64,000 bases of DNA from NCBI RefSeq assembly GCF_963576675.1, contig NC_088911.1:30364501-30428500 (forward strand). Direction: 5' to 3'. The notes under the pieces were generated by a model. That model ran no database searches. It saw only the letters and a program-made list of their open reading frames with translations, and was not told where the DNA came from. The stretch is from Euphorbia lathyris. Its lineage: Eukaryota > Streptophyta > Magnoliopsida > Malpighiales > Euphorbiaceae. The number at the start of each line of letters is the position of its first letter. Position 1 is the first letter of the stretch. Made by a program: the position numbers and the translations under genes. Positions 1-10,695 of this stretch are shown here, piece after piece.

Positions 1-1374
1 CCATTGGCAGATTTATTGGCCTTCAGGAAGGTAAAATCTTGCATCATTTTCATGTCATCTTTCTTTTCAGCAATGAGTTCTAAGTTTAATGTTTCTTATT
101 TCATTAGGTGAAAGCTAAGTTAGGAGGTCGAATTCGACTGATTGTATCCGGAGCTGCACCTTTGAGCACCGAGGTGGAAGAATTCTTGCGAGTTACTTGC
201 TGTGCTTTTGTAGTCCAAGGCTATGGTAAAGAAGGAAATAAATGATGCAATTGTCTAACATTTCATATGCTATGCAGATGACATTGATCAATGTAACATT
301 GTTCATTCAGGTTTGACTGAAAGCTGCGGACCGGCCTCCCTTGGGTTTCCGGATGAAATGTGCATGATGGGTAATGTTGGTGTTCCAGCCGTGTACAATG
401 AGTTGCGTCTGGAGGAGGTTCCGGATATGGGCTATAATCCACTTGCCAATCCTCCTCGCGGGGAGATTTGTGTGAGAGGAAAGACACTCTTTTCCGGGTA
501 CTACAAGAATCCTCAATTGACGAACGAATCCATCAAAGATGGATGGTTCCATACAGGTTAATTCATCAGCCTAATGATGTCAAACCGAGTTCTGCAGATT
601 TCATAATCTTACCCTCTCTTTTTTTCCCCTCTCTTCAGGAGACATAGGTGAATTTTTCCCGAATGGAGTACTGAAGATCATTGACAGGAAAAAGAATATG
701 ATAAAACTCTCTCAAGGAGAATATGTTGCACTTGAGTACTTGGAGAACGTTTATGGAATCACCCCAATTGTTGAAGACGTAAACATAAAACATAAATCAT
801 AAAAACATCTTTTTCCTTGCTTTCATTTTTCTTTCGGATATCGAAATTCTGATTCATTTGTGTTTAATCTTCTCAGATATGGGTATATGGAAACAGCTTC
901 AAATCAATGCTAGTAGCAGTAGTTAAACCCCATGAAGAAACCACCAAAAAATGGGCACATTCAAAGGGTCATATGGGTTCATTTTCTGAGCTTTGTCTTC
1001 TTGATCAGCTAAATGAATACATTCTCTCAGAATTGAAGTCTACAGCTTTAAGCAAAAAGGTATCTATGCTTTTTCTGAAGGTTCATTTTACTTTTCTACA
1101 TGTATGTAACTTCAATTCTATGTATGATATCCAGCTGAGAGGCTTTGAATCGGTGAAAGGATTGATAGTCGAATCTCGCCTGTTCGACATGGAACGAGAT
1201 TTAGTGACTGCAACTTTGAAGAAGAAAAGAAATAAATTGCTCGAGTATTATCAGGTAAAATGTGAAGACTTATTCTGTTATGTTAGCTCCAGTTTCGTCG
1301 CTAATATTGTGTAACGAATATTAATATTGCAGGAGGAAATTGATCAGCTTTATAAGAAATTGAGTGCAAAATGA
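1..1374 (+). CDS. LACS1: Long-chain acyl-CoA synthetase (LACS1/LACS2-like), 3' seven exons
   Basis: LACS enzymes activate long and very-long-chain fatty acids to acyl-CoA through an acyl-adenylate; the LACS1/2 branch feeds cuticular wax and cutin synthesis at the ER. Only the 3' part is present (about 292 codons of a roughly 660-residue family). GT-AG borders give exons 1-30 (cut by the window edge), 108-225, 311-556, 639-778, 877-1059, 1135-1254 and 1333-1374; phases join without a break and the stop is TGA. Visible motifs are SGAAPLS, the adenylate-forming GYGLTESCG, DGWFHTGDIGE with the conserved ATP-binding aspartate, IDRKKNMIKLSQGEY and the C-terminal RDLVTATLKKKRN. The PAVYNELRLEEV and KIIDRKK stretches look more like LACS1/2 than the peroxisomal LACS6/7, and the protein ends in KLSAK with no peroxisomal tripeptide. 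The LACS1 label is inferred from remembered similarity; the LACS family call is secure. Confidence 0.93.
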
Positions 1375-1924
1375 GTGTAATCTGTTATCTATCTCAAAGT
1401 CTTGCTTGCGGATTGTGCTACTTTGCCTTCAGTTTTTGCATCTTTTATAAAATTCTATGTGAACAATAATGGATTTTTATGTTAAGTATTCCTATTTGTG
1501 AGCATAAGTTTTATATGTAAAAATGTGTATATTAGTATTTTTTATATTGGTGTTAAAAAAAATATCATCTCAAAAGAAAAAAAACGACTGCTCGGGTCAA
1601 TCCGATGTTGAGGTAACACTTCGAAGTCAATCCAATGTTGAGGTAACACTTCGAACTTATTATGATAAGATGACAATTATATAACTTGGGTGGGTTAGGG
1701 ACTGTCATGATCGGTTATGATATTACCACACAATTTGATCTACAAATTAAATAAATTGGTGTTAAAGTTTAACAATGCCTGGTCTTAAACAAGTTGACCT
1801 GGTGCATTTTGACATTAAACCTATGTCATAACCTTTTATGCCAAAAATCAACACTAGTAGCTACAACATTGACTAAAACTGAAGTAAAATATGCATTTCC
1901 ACTAATAGAGAAAAGCGGTGTCTT
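1375..1924. other. 3' flank of LACS and AT-rich spacer with a short tandem repeat
   Basis: The LACS 3' UTR should lie in the first 100-200 bases; an AATAAT-type signal follows near 1464. At about 1597-1655 a unit of roughly 30 bp containing CAATCCRATGTTGAGGTAAC occurs twice in tandem. I see no coding sequence. Confidence 0.5.
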
Positions 1925-2156
1925 CTATGGTTACTTTGTTTTTAACAAAGTACCATTACTTGGTATGTTTTCACCATTGGATGATGGAGTATAAAATTAA
2001 TCCAATGGTGAAAACACACAAAGTAAGGCTTACTTTGTTTTTAACAAAGTACCATTACTTGGTATGTTTTCACCATTGGATGATGGAGTATAAAATTAAT
2101 CTAATGGTGAAAACACACAAAGTAAGGCTTACTTTGTAAAAAACAAAGTAATCATA
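1925..2156. mobile_element. MITE-like foldback element with a tandem 99-bp unit
   Basis: The left end (CTATGGTTACTTTG) and the reverse complement of the right end (GCTATGATTACTTTG) match, giving terminal inverted repeats of about 30 bp. Between them a 99-bp unit starts at 1933 and repeats at 2032, with the start of a third at 2131. Each unit is itself palindromic: GTTTTCACCATTGGA is followed 20 bp later by TCCAATGGTGAAAAC, and each is bordered by ACTTTGTTTTTAACAAAGT. I see no ORF and no certain target-site duplication. Confidence 0.65.
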
Positions 2157-2642
2157 GCCTTTACCTAGAGAAAGCATGTAAAACATTATTATCGAAGGAT
2201 GAACTGGTAAGATAATAAAGCCCCTTGTGTAAACTGCTTATAGCCAAGAATATTCTAGAACTCTAGTCCTGCAAAACATAACACTCATCTGAAATATTTA
2301 ACTTACCGATAATAAATTGTCTTGAAAGGTTGGCTCATAAAGGACATGATTAAAAATAAGTCATGTTTTGAATTTCACATCACCACTAGTATAATACACA
2401 GTATATATAGAATTATCAAGCAAGAACACTTTTCTACCACCAGCAAGTTTAACAATGTTTTGCATGCCTGCGAGTGTGTTGCTTATATGTGTAGTAGCAT
2501 CAGTATTGATATCCCAGATTCAGGAGTAAAATGAGAGTGAGACTAACCTGCACAAAAAATCTCCAACAAATGTTGTAAAATTTGTTTTAGATGCAGAAGG
2601 TAGAGAAGAATCAACTGAATGCTTTCTTTTGCCTCTCATAAC
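2157..2642. other. Unassigned AT-rich sequence
   Basis: No convincing coding sequence or repeat. Short open frames here (for example 2322-2534) match no family I recognise and look like chance. Confidence 0.5.
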
Positions 2643-2647
2643 TCGCT

Positions 2648-2936
2648 TGTCATGGAACCGATTGAACTAAAAGCTCGAGCTGATAGTTAAGGCCCAATCA
2701 TATATCTTAATCTCTGACACACCCCCATACGCAAATGTCCATTGGGCTTGCAGCGTGTACAACATAGGCCCAACCCGCCTTATGTTTTTAATACCACAAA
2801 TTAATGAGGTTGCCAGGACTCGAACCCTCGACCGTTTGGTCCTCGAGGCTCTGATACCATGTCATGGAACCGATTGAACTAAAAACTCGAGCTTTTAGTT
2901 AAGGCTCAATCATATATCTTATATTAATCTCTGACA
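2648..2936 (-). mobile_element. TRIM element (terminal-repeat retrotransposon in miniature)
   Basis: This is a complete 289-bp miniature LTR retrotransposon. Two direct repeats, 2648-2719 (72 bp) and 2860-2936 (77 bp), begin TGTCATGG and end TCTGACA. Next to the second repeat, on the minus strand, is TGGTATCAGAGC (2848-2859), the primer-binding site complementary to initiator tRNA-Met. Next to the first is a purine-rich GGGGGTGTG tract. The element is flanked by a 5-bp target-site duplication, TCGCT, at 2643-2647 and 2937-2941. It has no coding capacity, as expected for TRIMs. Confidence 0.92.
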
Positions 2937-3022
2937 TCGCTGAACTTCTTTCTGAATTAGCATTTACATATTTGAGTGTTTGGAGATTGATTCTCCGTTT
3001 CTGCATCTGAATTTGTATCCTC

Positions 3023-3125
3023 TAGTGGAGTAGCTTGATCAAAACTTAGGCCGAATCATTTCGGGACTAAGGCTTTGTTGTTGTTGTTGTTGTTGTTGTA
3101 GTGGAGTAGCTTGATCAAAACTTAG
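3023..3125 (+). mobile_element. 5'-truncated Au-like SINE tail with a 27-bp target-site duplication
   Basis: An exact 27-bp direct repeat (3023-3049 and 3099-3125) flanks a 49-bp insert. The insert carries GGGACTAAGGCTTTG followed by seven TTG triplets, which is the characteristic 3' end of plant Au SINEs. Almost all of the SINE body, including the Pol III boxes, is missing, as happens when reverse transcription stops early. It sits inside decayed copia gag sequence. Confidence 0.8.
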
Positions 3126-4213
3126 ATTATCCTGAATGCCTGAAACAGATCCAGGTCCTTAAACTCTTTTTCCTTTATACCAATCAGGATAATCTCCCAA
3201 TAAAAAACATTCACTCTTCTCATGTCCACCCTTGCAGCAATAAGAACAAAACTTATCATCCCTGTTTTGCCTTGGCTTAAAACTCTTTTGTTTGTCGGAA
3301 CTAAAACGATTATTCTAAGTTTTAGTTGATGTCATTGTAATGTTAGCAAAATCTTGTTGAATCTCTGTAGTTACATTTCCTTACTTCTCAATAAGCAGAA
3401 ACATCAAATACGCCTTAATAACAGGTGGCAGAGGATCCATAAGAAGAATTTGGTCTCGAATGTGATCGAAAACTGGATTCAAGCCTGACAGAACAGAAAT
3501 TGCATAAGACGCTCCTCTTCAATTTGTTCCCAAATTAGCTTACAAGCCTCACCACATGTATAGGATATAACTGATTTTAGAGAAGCATATTCATCCCACT
3601 TCCGATTAATTTTGTTAAAAAATTCAACAATCGACGTATTTCTCTGAGTAATTCTATAGATTTCATAATGTAAATGAAAAACAAGAGGTCCATTACATTC
3701 CCCATACCTCTCATCTATTTCATTCCATAGATTTTTAAAAGATGATGCGAAGAGGAAAACATATGCTAATTCGCGACTCAGAGAATCATGGTCTTAAAAA
3801 AAAAAAAAAAACCAAATCATCCTTCTCTTTCCACTGAGCATGTTCCACAGAGTTTTTGCCAGCTGGTGCTTCATCTTTGAGGATAAAACTCGTCTTGCAT
3901 TTTGCCCTCAATGCGAATAACATAGAGCGTTCCCATGATATAAAATTCTTCCCTGTAAGAACCGAACTCACAAACACTAAGCTTGGATTGTCGTGATGAG
4001 AGTGAGAAGAAATGCAATCATGTTTTTCTGGATTTGTGGTCATTGTTTTTTATCTTGAATTTTATGTAGATTCAACAGATTTTGTGAATTCTATTGGATC
4101 GACTTCCACTTTCTCGTCTTATGTTTGTAGAGCTTTTTCTTCTCATAATCCCTAATTACGAGAGAAGAACAAGCACACTTGGATGGAGCTCAACCAATGG
4201 TTTGATACCATAT
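3126..4213 (-). pseudogene. Decayed Ty1/copia element: primer-binding site and gag remnant
   Basis: Read on the minus strand, a tRNA-Met-type primer-binding site (TGGTATCAAACC, 4199-4210) is followed by a gag start near 4043. The N-terminal copia gag domain is open at 3786-4043 (DNPSLVFVSSVLTGKNFISW, then RSMLFALRAK). After several stops and frame changes, a CCHC zinc knuckle (CSYCCKGGHEKSEC) lies near 3190-3250. Protease, integrase and RT do not follow; the SINE tail and TRIM lie in or beside the 3' part. The LTR would lie above 4211 and is not resolved. Confidence 0.7.
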
Positions 4214-4284
4214 TGCAACTTTGAGAGAAGAAGTTGGTTAAAAAAAGGAAATATATCTTACAATAGTATTATACTCAAGCACGA

Positions 4285-4393
4285 TATGTTGAGTTATCTG
4301 ACAAGAATAAAAAAATATCTAAAAGGAACCCTATACTTATTTCACTTCTCAACAATATCATTTTTTACAAGTTGACGGATGCTGCCAACCTAG
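4285..4393 (+). pseudogene. Copia RNase H-region scrap
   Basis: A short plus-strand stretch translates as RIKKYLKGTLYLFHF and then TDAAN, resembling the copia RT/RNase H junction (R-x-L-R-Y-L-K-G-T-L ... TDADWA). It has in-frame stops and is interrupted at 4393 by a LINE; the same frame resumes briefly after 5971. Confidence 0.45.
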
Positions 4394-5960
4394 TTTTTTT
4401 TTTGAATGAAAGAATGAATGGAATTAAAGAATGGAAAGACTGTTACAAAGGAAAGGAGGTGGGATTGAGTACCACACACCCCAGTGATCACTGTCTATTA
4501 CATTCTTGGCAAGAATATGCACTGAATTATTGGCAGAGCGCCTAGTAAAAACTAAAGAGCATCCCGAGAGGTTATCGAGAGCCTGCTTACAATCTCTGAT
4601 TATGACAAAGAAAGGCGAAACTGCCTTCGATGTGTGGACCATTGACTGAGTTACTATTTGGGCATCAGACTCGACAATTACCTTATTCCAATTATTGTCT
4701 TTGATCCAGCTCAGGGCTTCGCGGATTGACAGAGCTTCGGCAAAAGTGGCATCCGGTGTATGCGGTAGGAAGCCGTTACAGGCCGCGACAAAAACGCCCT
4801 CATCATTGCGGATAACGCAGCCGTAGCTTGCCTTGTTCGTTTCTGCCGACCACGCAGCATCAACGTTCAGTTTAAGGAAGCCTGACGCTGGTTTGGTCCA
4901 CTTACTTGTCCTAGCAGGCGTAGTCGAAGGATTCCCGAGTACCGAAAGCCTGTTCTGAGCTTCCTTCCAAGCCTTCAAAAACGCAACAGCTCCTTCATAC
5001 ACGATTGCTGAAGGCGCTAATTTCTGTTGCCAAACAAGCTCGTTTCTGTTGAGCCAGATCTTCCGGCACAGCATTACCGCCACCTCCAGCTGCTGTCTCG
5101 GTTTTGTAGACACCGCCAGCCAAAAGTCCATTACGTCCGCCCGTGATCTTCCGATTTCTCCAACAGCGGAACGGCGCCAGACCTGACGAACCCATAAACA
5201 ACCAAATAACGCATGATGTATACTTTCCTCCATGGTAGCACAAATAGGACAGACATCCGACACCGGCACATGTCTATATCGCAGCTCAGCCATAACCAGA
5301 AGGCAGTTAGTTAGAGCTCTCCACATCAGGTTTTTTGCTTTTGGAGGAAGATGAAGCCCCCATAATAGGTTCCACACCTTAGCTCGCGTGGTTGGCGGGT
5401 TCTCTTCAACTCTTGCTGTCAGGCGTTTATAGCCGCTCTTTACAGTATAGATGTCGTTACGCTCATCCGACCAGAACCACGAGTCAGCAGTCCGATTCCT
5501 ACTGAGAGGGATTTGCACAATTTGATTACTGTCCCGCTCGGTGAAGATACCTCGAATCAGATTAGTATCCCAAGTGACTGTCTCTACATCATTTAGGTCC
5601 GCCACCATACTAATATCCAAATCAACCAACCTCTCGCTTTCAATCATTGGATTTTCTTTGTCAAGAAGCCAAGGGTCCTCCCAGACATGGACTGTAGAAC
5701 CGTCTCCGACCAATTTACGCATTCCTACTGTCAGAAGATCTTTTGCTGCTACGACACTTCGCCAAATGAAGCTAGGCTGATCAGTGAGGTCCGCTTCAAA
5801 GAACGAACAATCCGGGAAATACCTTGCCTTATACACACGGGCAACAAGAGAGTCCGGGCAAGTAAGGAAACGCCAGCCTTGTTTAGCGAGTAATGCAATG
5901 TTAAACTGATGGAGCCTTCTGAATCCCATTCCTCCAAACTTCTTCGCTGCACACAAATGT
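4394..5960 (-). mobile_element. 5'-truncated L1-type LINE, zf-RVT and RNase H tail
   Basis: The insertion is bounded by a target-site duplication, TGCCAACCTAG, at 4383-4393 and 5961-5971. A poly(A) tail (T-run at 4394-4403 on the plus strand) marks the 3' end. One open frame (4424-5956, about 510 residues) covers the last part of LINE ORF2: the end of the RT domain (GGMGFRRLHQFNIALLAKQGWRF), the zf-RVT domain with CPIC and H-x4-C spacing, and an RNase H fold beginning LNVDAAW with acidic residues in EALSIREAL and ESDAQ. Endonuclease and most of RT are absent, so it cannot move by itself. The unbroken frame suggests a fairly recent insertion. Confidence 0.9.
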
Positions 5961-5971
5961 TGCCAACCTAG

Positions 5972-6313
5972 TTCATTTAACCTTAAATATATTTATAAAT
6001 AGTATTTTCATAATAATTATTATGAATTTATAAATCATTATCCTAGTGAATATATTGGATGGACACGTGTATGACCCCGCTAATCCAATTTAACAGATGA
6101 AATTTACTATTTGACTTTGGAGTAAAAAAAAATCATTCAATCTAAGATTTTAGATATAAATATTAAGCTGTTGTTTGAGATGAAATTAATAGATGTAAAT
6201 GAGAGTAATAGAATATAAAATGTCATAATAACCTTATTTGAGCGTTTCTTGGAGAGTAAATAAAGGTTAATGAAAGTTAAACTTTTACTTTCTTTAGCCT
6301 TTAAACTCTAATA
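5972..6313. other. AT-rich spacer
   Basis: No coding sequence or clear repeat apart from the continuation of the decayed copia target sequence next to the LINE. Confidence 0.5.
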
Positions 6314-6805
6314 CAGTTAAACCTCTGTATATGAATACTCTATATAGGAATAACCTCTATTTTATTATAAAAAACTCAGTCCCAACTTGGACCAGTTATA
6401 AATAGAAATAATCTCCCAAACGTTATTTGTTATACACTTTTCAAGTCCCACCTTTAGAAACTATGCCTCAATATAGTAATAATTATATATATATGATGAT
6501 AGTGTAGAAATAGAAAATGTTACATGCCAAGAAGCTTTCAATATTCTTGAAAGGTTAGAAACATTTTGGATTCAAAGAAGAAGATATTCATGCAAGTGAG
6601 TTACTAAGTACCCGCAAGTTCAAAGATTTAGTAGCAAATATAAAAACTAAATCAATGTGTCAAACAACTTTATATAAATATTTTCTAAATGATAATAATT
6701 AGAGAGTTCTTATTAGAAATTTTATTATACCAAACTCTATTTAGTAATAACCTCCGAATTGTTATACAAATAGGCTGGTCCCAAGTGTATATAGAGGTTT
6801 TACTG
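6314..6805. mobile_element. Emigrant/Lemi1-like (pogo-type) non-autonomous element
   Basis: The ends are CAGTTAAACCTCTGTATA on the left and, reverse-complemented on the right, CAGTAAAACCTCTATATAC, flanked by a TA dinucleotide on each side (6312-6313 and 6806-6807). This terminus and TA duplication are the hallmark of plant pogo-like Emigrant/Lemi1 elements. At 492 bp it is too short for a transposase, but the middle (about 6520-6690) resembles a decayed transposase C-terminus. Confidence 0.75.
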
Positions 6806-6823
6806 TATCTAAATTGGGAGTTA

Positions 6824-7259
6824 GAGCATCATCCTTTCTATTATTGAGGAGCATATCTCCACTTCTAGTCCCTCTTAATTCATTTTTTGTTAATAATTTA
6901 CTATCGAAGAGTCTCTCTCCTCTCACTATTGAAAATAATAAATAAAGAGTGATATGATGAGTGTTGTTGGAAATGATATATATTAGTCGCTCATTAAATC
7001 ACTAAGGGGGTGTTTGGTAACTCATTTCTATGCTCATGTTTGTCTTTTCACTTTAAAAAAAAAGAGTTTTATGTATTTGGTTACTGACTTTCTGTTTGTT
7101 CTTTATCTTTGAAAAACAGCCTTTTATAAAAGCAGAAAATATCTGCTTTTTCGAAAATCAGTTTTTCTAACAGCAAACAGTATGAAAAACAAACGACCCT
7201 AAGAATCGATTTTTTATATTAATTTTAGAGAGATGACTAAAAGTCCTTTAGAGATGCTC
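6824..7259. mobile_element. PIF/Harbinger-type (Tourist-like) MITE, host of a nested MITE
   Basis: Ends GAGCATCATCC and, inverted, GAGCATCTCTAAAGG, with TTA on each side (6821-6823 and 7260-7262). A 3-bp TTA/TAA duplication fits PIF/Harbinger. A second element at 7006-7199 lies inside it. Confidence 0.5.
7006..7199. mobile_element. Nested Tourist-like MITE
   Basis: GGGGGTGTTTGGTAAC on the left and, inverted, GGGTCGTTTGTTTTTC on the right, flanked by TAA (7003-7005 and 7200-7202). There is no coding capacity. The repeat match is imperfect. Confidence 0.45.
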
Positions 7260-7552
7260 TTAATGAAAGTAATTAAAATATTTATCTTTCTAGAATAAAT
7301 TTTAACTTCCTTTTTCTACCATATTTAAACTCTCAAATAAATTAAAACTTTTAATTCTCATTTACATTTCATAAACTACAAATAAGGTTAATTTTTAACT
7401 TTATTTCTATCACTTATTTAACTCATAACTCCCTTAACCTCCAAACTCTAGAAAAAAAAAAAAAAAAAACCTAAGAATTGAAGCATGATTTTACTAGTGT
7501 GCAGCATCAAATCATCAAATGTATACTTGTCTATATATTTTTTTAACAAAGT

Positions 7553-10500
7553 TTTTTTTTTTTTTTGGCACAAAGAAATATTTCATTAAAATACCAAAGG
7601 AAGAAGATTAATAATACAAGGAGGAGGGTATTCCTCCCAAGAACACGAATTAGACTGAGAGCCAAAAGCTCGTGCAAGAGCATGAGCCACCTGGTTCGCT
7701 GACCGCTTAACATACTTAACAATGAAAAATCTTAAAGACTGCAAAAGAAATATACAATCATCTAGAACAACTCCTACATAGGAGTTAGTATAGTTGTTGC
7801 TGTGAAAAGCTTAAACCAGAAGCTGAGAATCAGTTTCGAGAATAATATGATCAAGATTATAGCTTTTTAACCAATTGAGCGTGCCTCTAAAACCCAGAGC
7901 TTCATGATAGGTCCATATTTATACATATTTTTATATCTTAATTCCTTAGGGTTTAGTTTTAGTTTTATTGTTTAGGTGCAAGTTTACCTTGTTTTCTGTT
8001 TTGTATGTATTTTTGAGACTCAATTTCAAATTGATGGTTAAAATGGTGATTCTATGGAGTTTAAAGAGAATTTGAAGAAACTTGTCAAGTCATGTGCTGA
8101 AAAGGAGTTTCAAATGATGATCTGTCCTAACCTATGCCTGTGGATCAATGAGCATTTAATGGAGAATTGATGACTTATGTTATTAGATTCTTAACATATA
8201 TAATATTTATAAGATTTTAACTCTATTAGGATTTTCTTAAATATTCCTAATTAGAGTTTAATCCTAAAGATGCGTTTCTTTTAGAGTTTAATTCTAAAAG
8301 GGAGTTTCTTTTAGAGTTTAATTTTAAATGAGAGTTTCTCTTAATATTTTTATGAGGAATTAATAAAAGTCAGTTTTCTCTCTCCTGAAAGCCAAGAGGC
8401 TCAATTGTGAAAGCTATAAGAAGAGACAATCAGAACCACATTTGGGGAGAAGGACACACACATAAAAGAAGACACACAGACAGAACAAGAAAAATATCAA
8501 GGGCTCTTCATGCATCATCATTTTTCTATGGCTTCTTCTTCCTCCAATATGAACTAATTTCCAATTTCTATCTAGAGGTTTTTAGGTCTTGAACAATCAA
8601 TTAGGAGATCATTCTGTACTTAATCTTTTTCATCTATTTCAAGTAATCAATTTTTATTCTGTTCTTGTTCGTATTGCATGATTTAATTGAATCCTTGATT
8701 TGATTATTTACTTGTAATCGTTTTGCTAATTAGATGTTTAAATACGTAATCGTTTAATTCATCTAATGCAAGTAGCAAACAACATAATTAATTGTGGACA
8801 AGCTTTTAACCTATGTTGTGAATGTAATTGATATGCTTTAAATAATCCTGCTTTAGTGATTATTGAGTAGAATTGGTATCTCTTTCATACTTTAATGCTT
8901 TCAATCAAATTAAATTCTGAAGCTTGTTTGGAATTATTTAATTGATTATGGAAAATTAATGAGCTTTTCTTAATTGTCCAATCGGTAAGAAGAGATGGGT
9001 TGTTAATGCTTTTTAATAACCATAGCTAATTTATTTGAAGGGTTGAAATTTATATTTTCTATGATCGATGATCAATTGTTCAATTCAAGACTCAAACCTA
9101 ACCTCTAGCTGGAATCTTTCTCATATATATTTCTCAACTATTTAATTTTTCTCCTATTTTATTATTATTTGTTATTTTCTATTTATTTCATTCTACAAAC
9201 CAAAAACTCCCTTTTTACTTTTAATTGTTAATTCTGAAAAGTTATAATTCTACCAGTCTCTGAGGATTCGACCCTACTCCATATTTACTACAGTTTTTGG
9301 ATTCCAAGAGTATGTATTTTATTTTTGGTGAATTCGACACTCATCACTTCAGCAGTAAGAGTATCGGGAAGGCCAGAAATACAAGAAGAGTGGTCAGCAA
9401 TGTAACTACCGTTGGCATCTCGAATGACACAATCGAAACCGCTGCAATTGAGATTGCTAAAACAGGCCGCATCGAAGTTGCATTTGAGCCAATTCATGGG
9501 GGGAGCGATCCAACGAGTGGGAGAATGGGGAGATGAAACAACACCTGAGCCGGGAGGATGGGACTGAACAACTTACCATGAAGATAGGGCCCCAAGAGCC
9601 GAGTGGAGGATTGATTCCGGGAGAGGGTTAACCTTTGCCAAAGCTTCTTGTTCCTAGCTTGCCAAATATGCCATAGGATAGACATAACTTGACAAATCAT
9701 CTCTTTGGGCTTGGAAGTGAAGATACAAGCAAGCCATTCCGAGAGACAAGAGAAATTACAATTGATGTCCAAATTCGCCAAACGCCAAGTGGAGCCTGCA
9801 AAATCACACCCCACCAGAATATGGAAAGAATCCTCAACTTGAGAGTGACAAAATAAGCAGAGAGGATCAAGGCTCACACCCTTGGATATAAGAGAGGAGG
9901 TCGTTGGAAGAAAATTGGAGGAGGCACGCCAACAAAACTCTTTAAATTTGGACGGAACATCAGCATTCCAAAGTTGAAACCACCAAGGAAATAGACGACC
10001 ATAACGGGCGGCAAGAGATCTCATCTGAAAATCATACCCACTTTTGACAGTAAAAGTGCCCCTCCGATCAAATAGCCACAACCGGCCATCCTCTTTAGGC
10101 CGACTTGCAACAGGAATTTGACGAATCAAATCACGGTCTTTGTTAACAAGACGAGAAAGAATGCCTTCGTTCCACCCAGTCCTAGAGTCATTCATTAGGT
10201 CATTAGCCTTTGCATTTTGGAGATCCGACAAAACAGGAGTTTGAAGAAAGCTTGATCCTTCTGACATAAGCCAAGGGCTTTCCCAAATGTTAAAGTTATT
10301 CCCTAACCAACTCGAATCCTGTTGCCTGCTAAAAGAAGAGGTTGAGCAGCCATCAAGCTGCGCCAAATATAGCTCGGGTTGGATCCAAGAGAGGCAATAA
10401 GGAAGGAACCATAAGCGTAGTATCGAGCCTTAAGAACTTTGGCTGCCTGAGAGGATGAGTCACACATAATAGATCAGCCCAGCTTCGCTAAGAGGCTTAG

Positions 10501-10565
10501 ATTGAATTCACGGAGTTTGCGAAAATCCAAGCCTCCAAACCCCTTGGAGATACACATTTTATCCC
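7553..10565 (-). mobile_element. 5'-truncated LINE split by a solo LTR
   Basis: The LINE runs on the minus strand from about 10565 down to a T-run at 7552-7566 (its poly(A) tail). A frame at 9494-10366 holds the zf-RVT region (WESPWL, then TFTVKSGYDF, CLFCHSQVEDSFH). Sequence above it gives the RT end (GFGGLDFRKLREFNLSLLAKLG) followed by an in-frame stop. The RNase H domain starts at 9288-9497 (LKCNFDAACF ... GFDCVIRDANGSY), is broken at 9346 by the solo LTR, and resumes at 7904 with EALGFRGTLNWLK and KRSANQVAHALARA. ACAAAGT at 7546-7552 and 10566-10572 is the probable target-site duplication. Several frameshifts make it dead. Its 5' end lies directly upstream of the PPR gene. Confidence 0.88.
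7905..9346. mobile_element. Solo LTR (1,442 bp, probably Ty3/gypsy) inside the LINE RNase H domain
   Basis: The segment starts TGATAGGTCC, ends GACACTCATCA, and is flanked by an exact 5-bp duplication, CTTCA (7900-7904 and 9347-9351). Removing the LTR and one CTTCA makes the LINE RNase H frame continuous, which confirms the boundaries. No second LTR, primer-binding site or gag/pol is present, so it is a solo LTR left by recombination. The end with GGATTCGACCCT and the TCATCA terminus resembles plant gypsy LTRs. A short open frame at 8407-8592 is probably chance. Confidence 0.9.
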
Positions 10566-10695
10566 ACAAAGTTATTCTTAGCTAATGCGTGAGAAATTGC
10601 GTTGTTTATTTAAAACGACACAACTTACGTTGAAACGACACCGCTTACGTTGTGTAGCATTCTACAAACTGAAAAAGCAAAAACACTATTGCAAA

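Noticed and set aside
8407..8592. Short open frame as a candidate small gene
   Set aside because: It lies inside the 1.44-kb solo LTR with well-fixed boundaries, has no recognisable domain, and is most simply chance.
9288..9536. Plus-strand frame beginning MDSKSMYFIFGEF
   Set aside because: It crosses the junction between the solo LTR and the LINE and is the antisense of the LINE RNase H domain.
10585..10695. First in-frame ATG as the PPR start
   Set aside because: The extra 37 residues are of low complexity, match nothing in PPR N-termini, and begin about 12 bp from the LINE end; the ATG at 10696 gives a better targeting peptide. It is not fully excluded.
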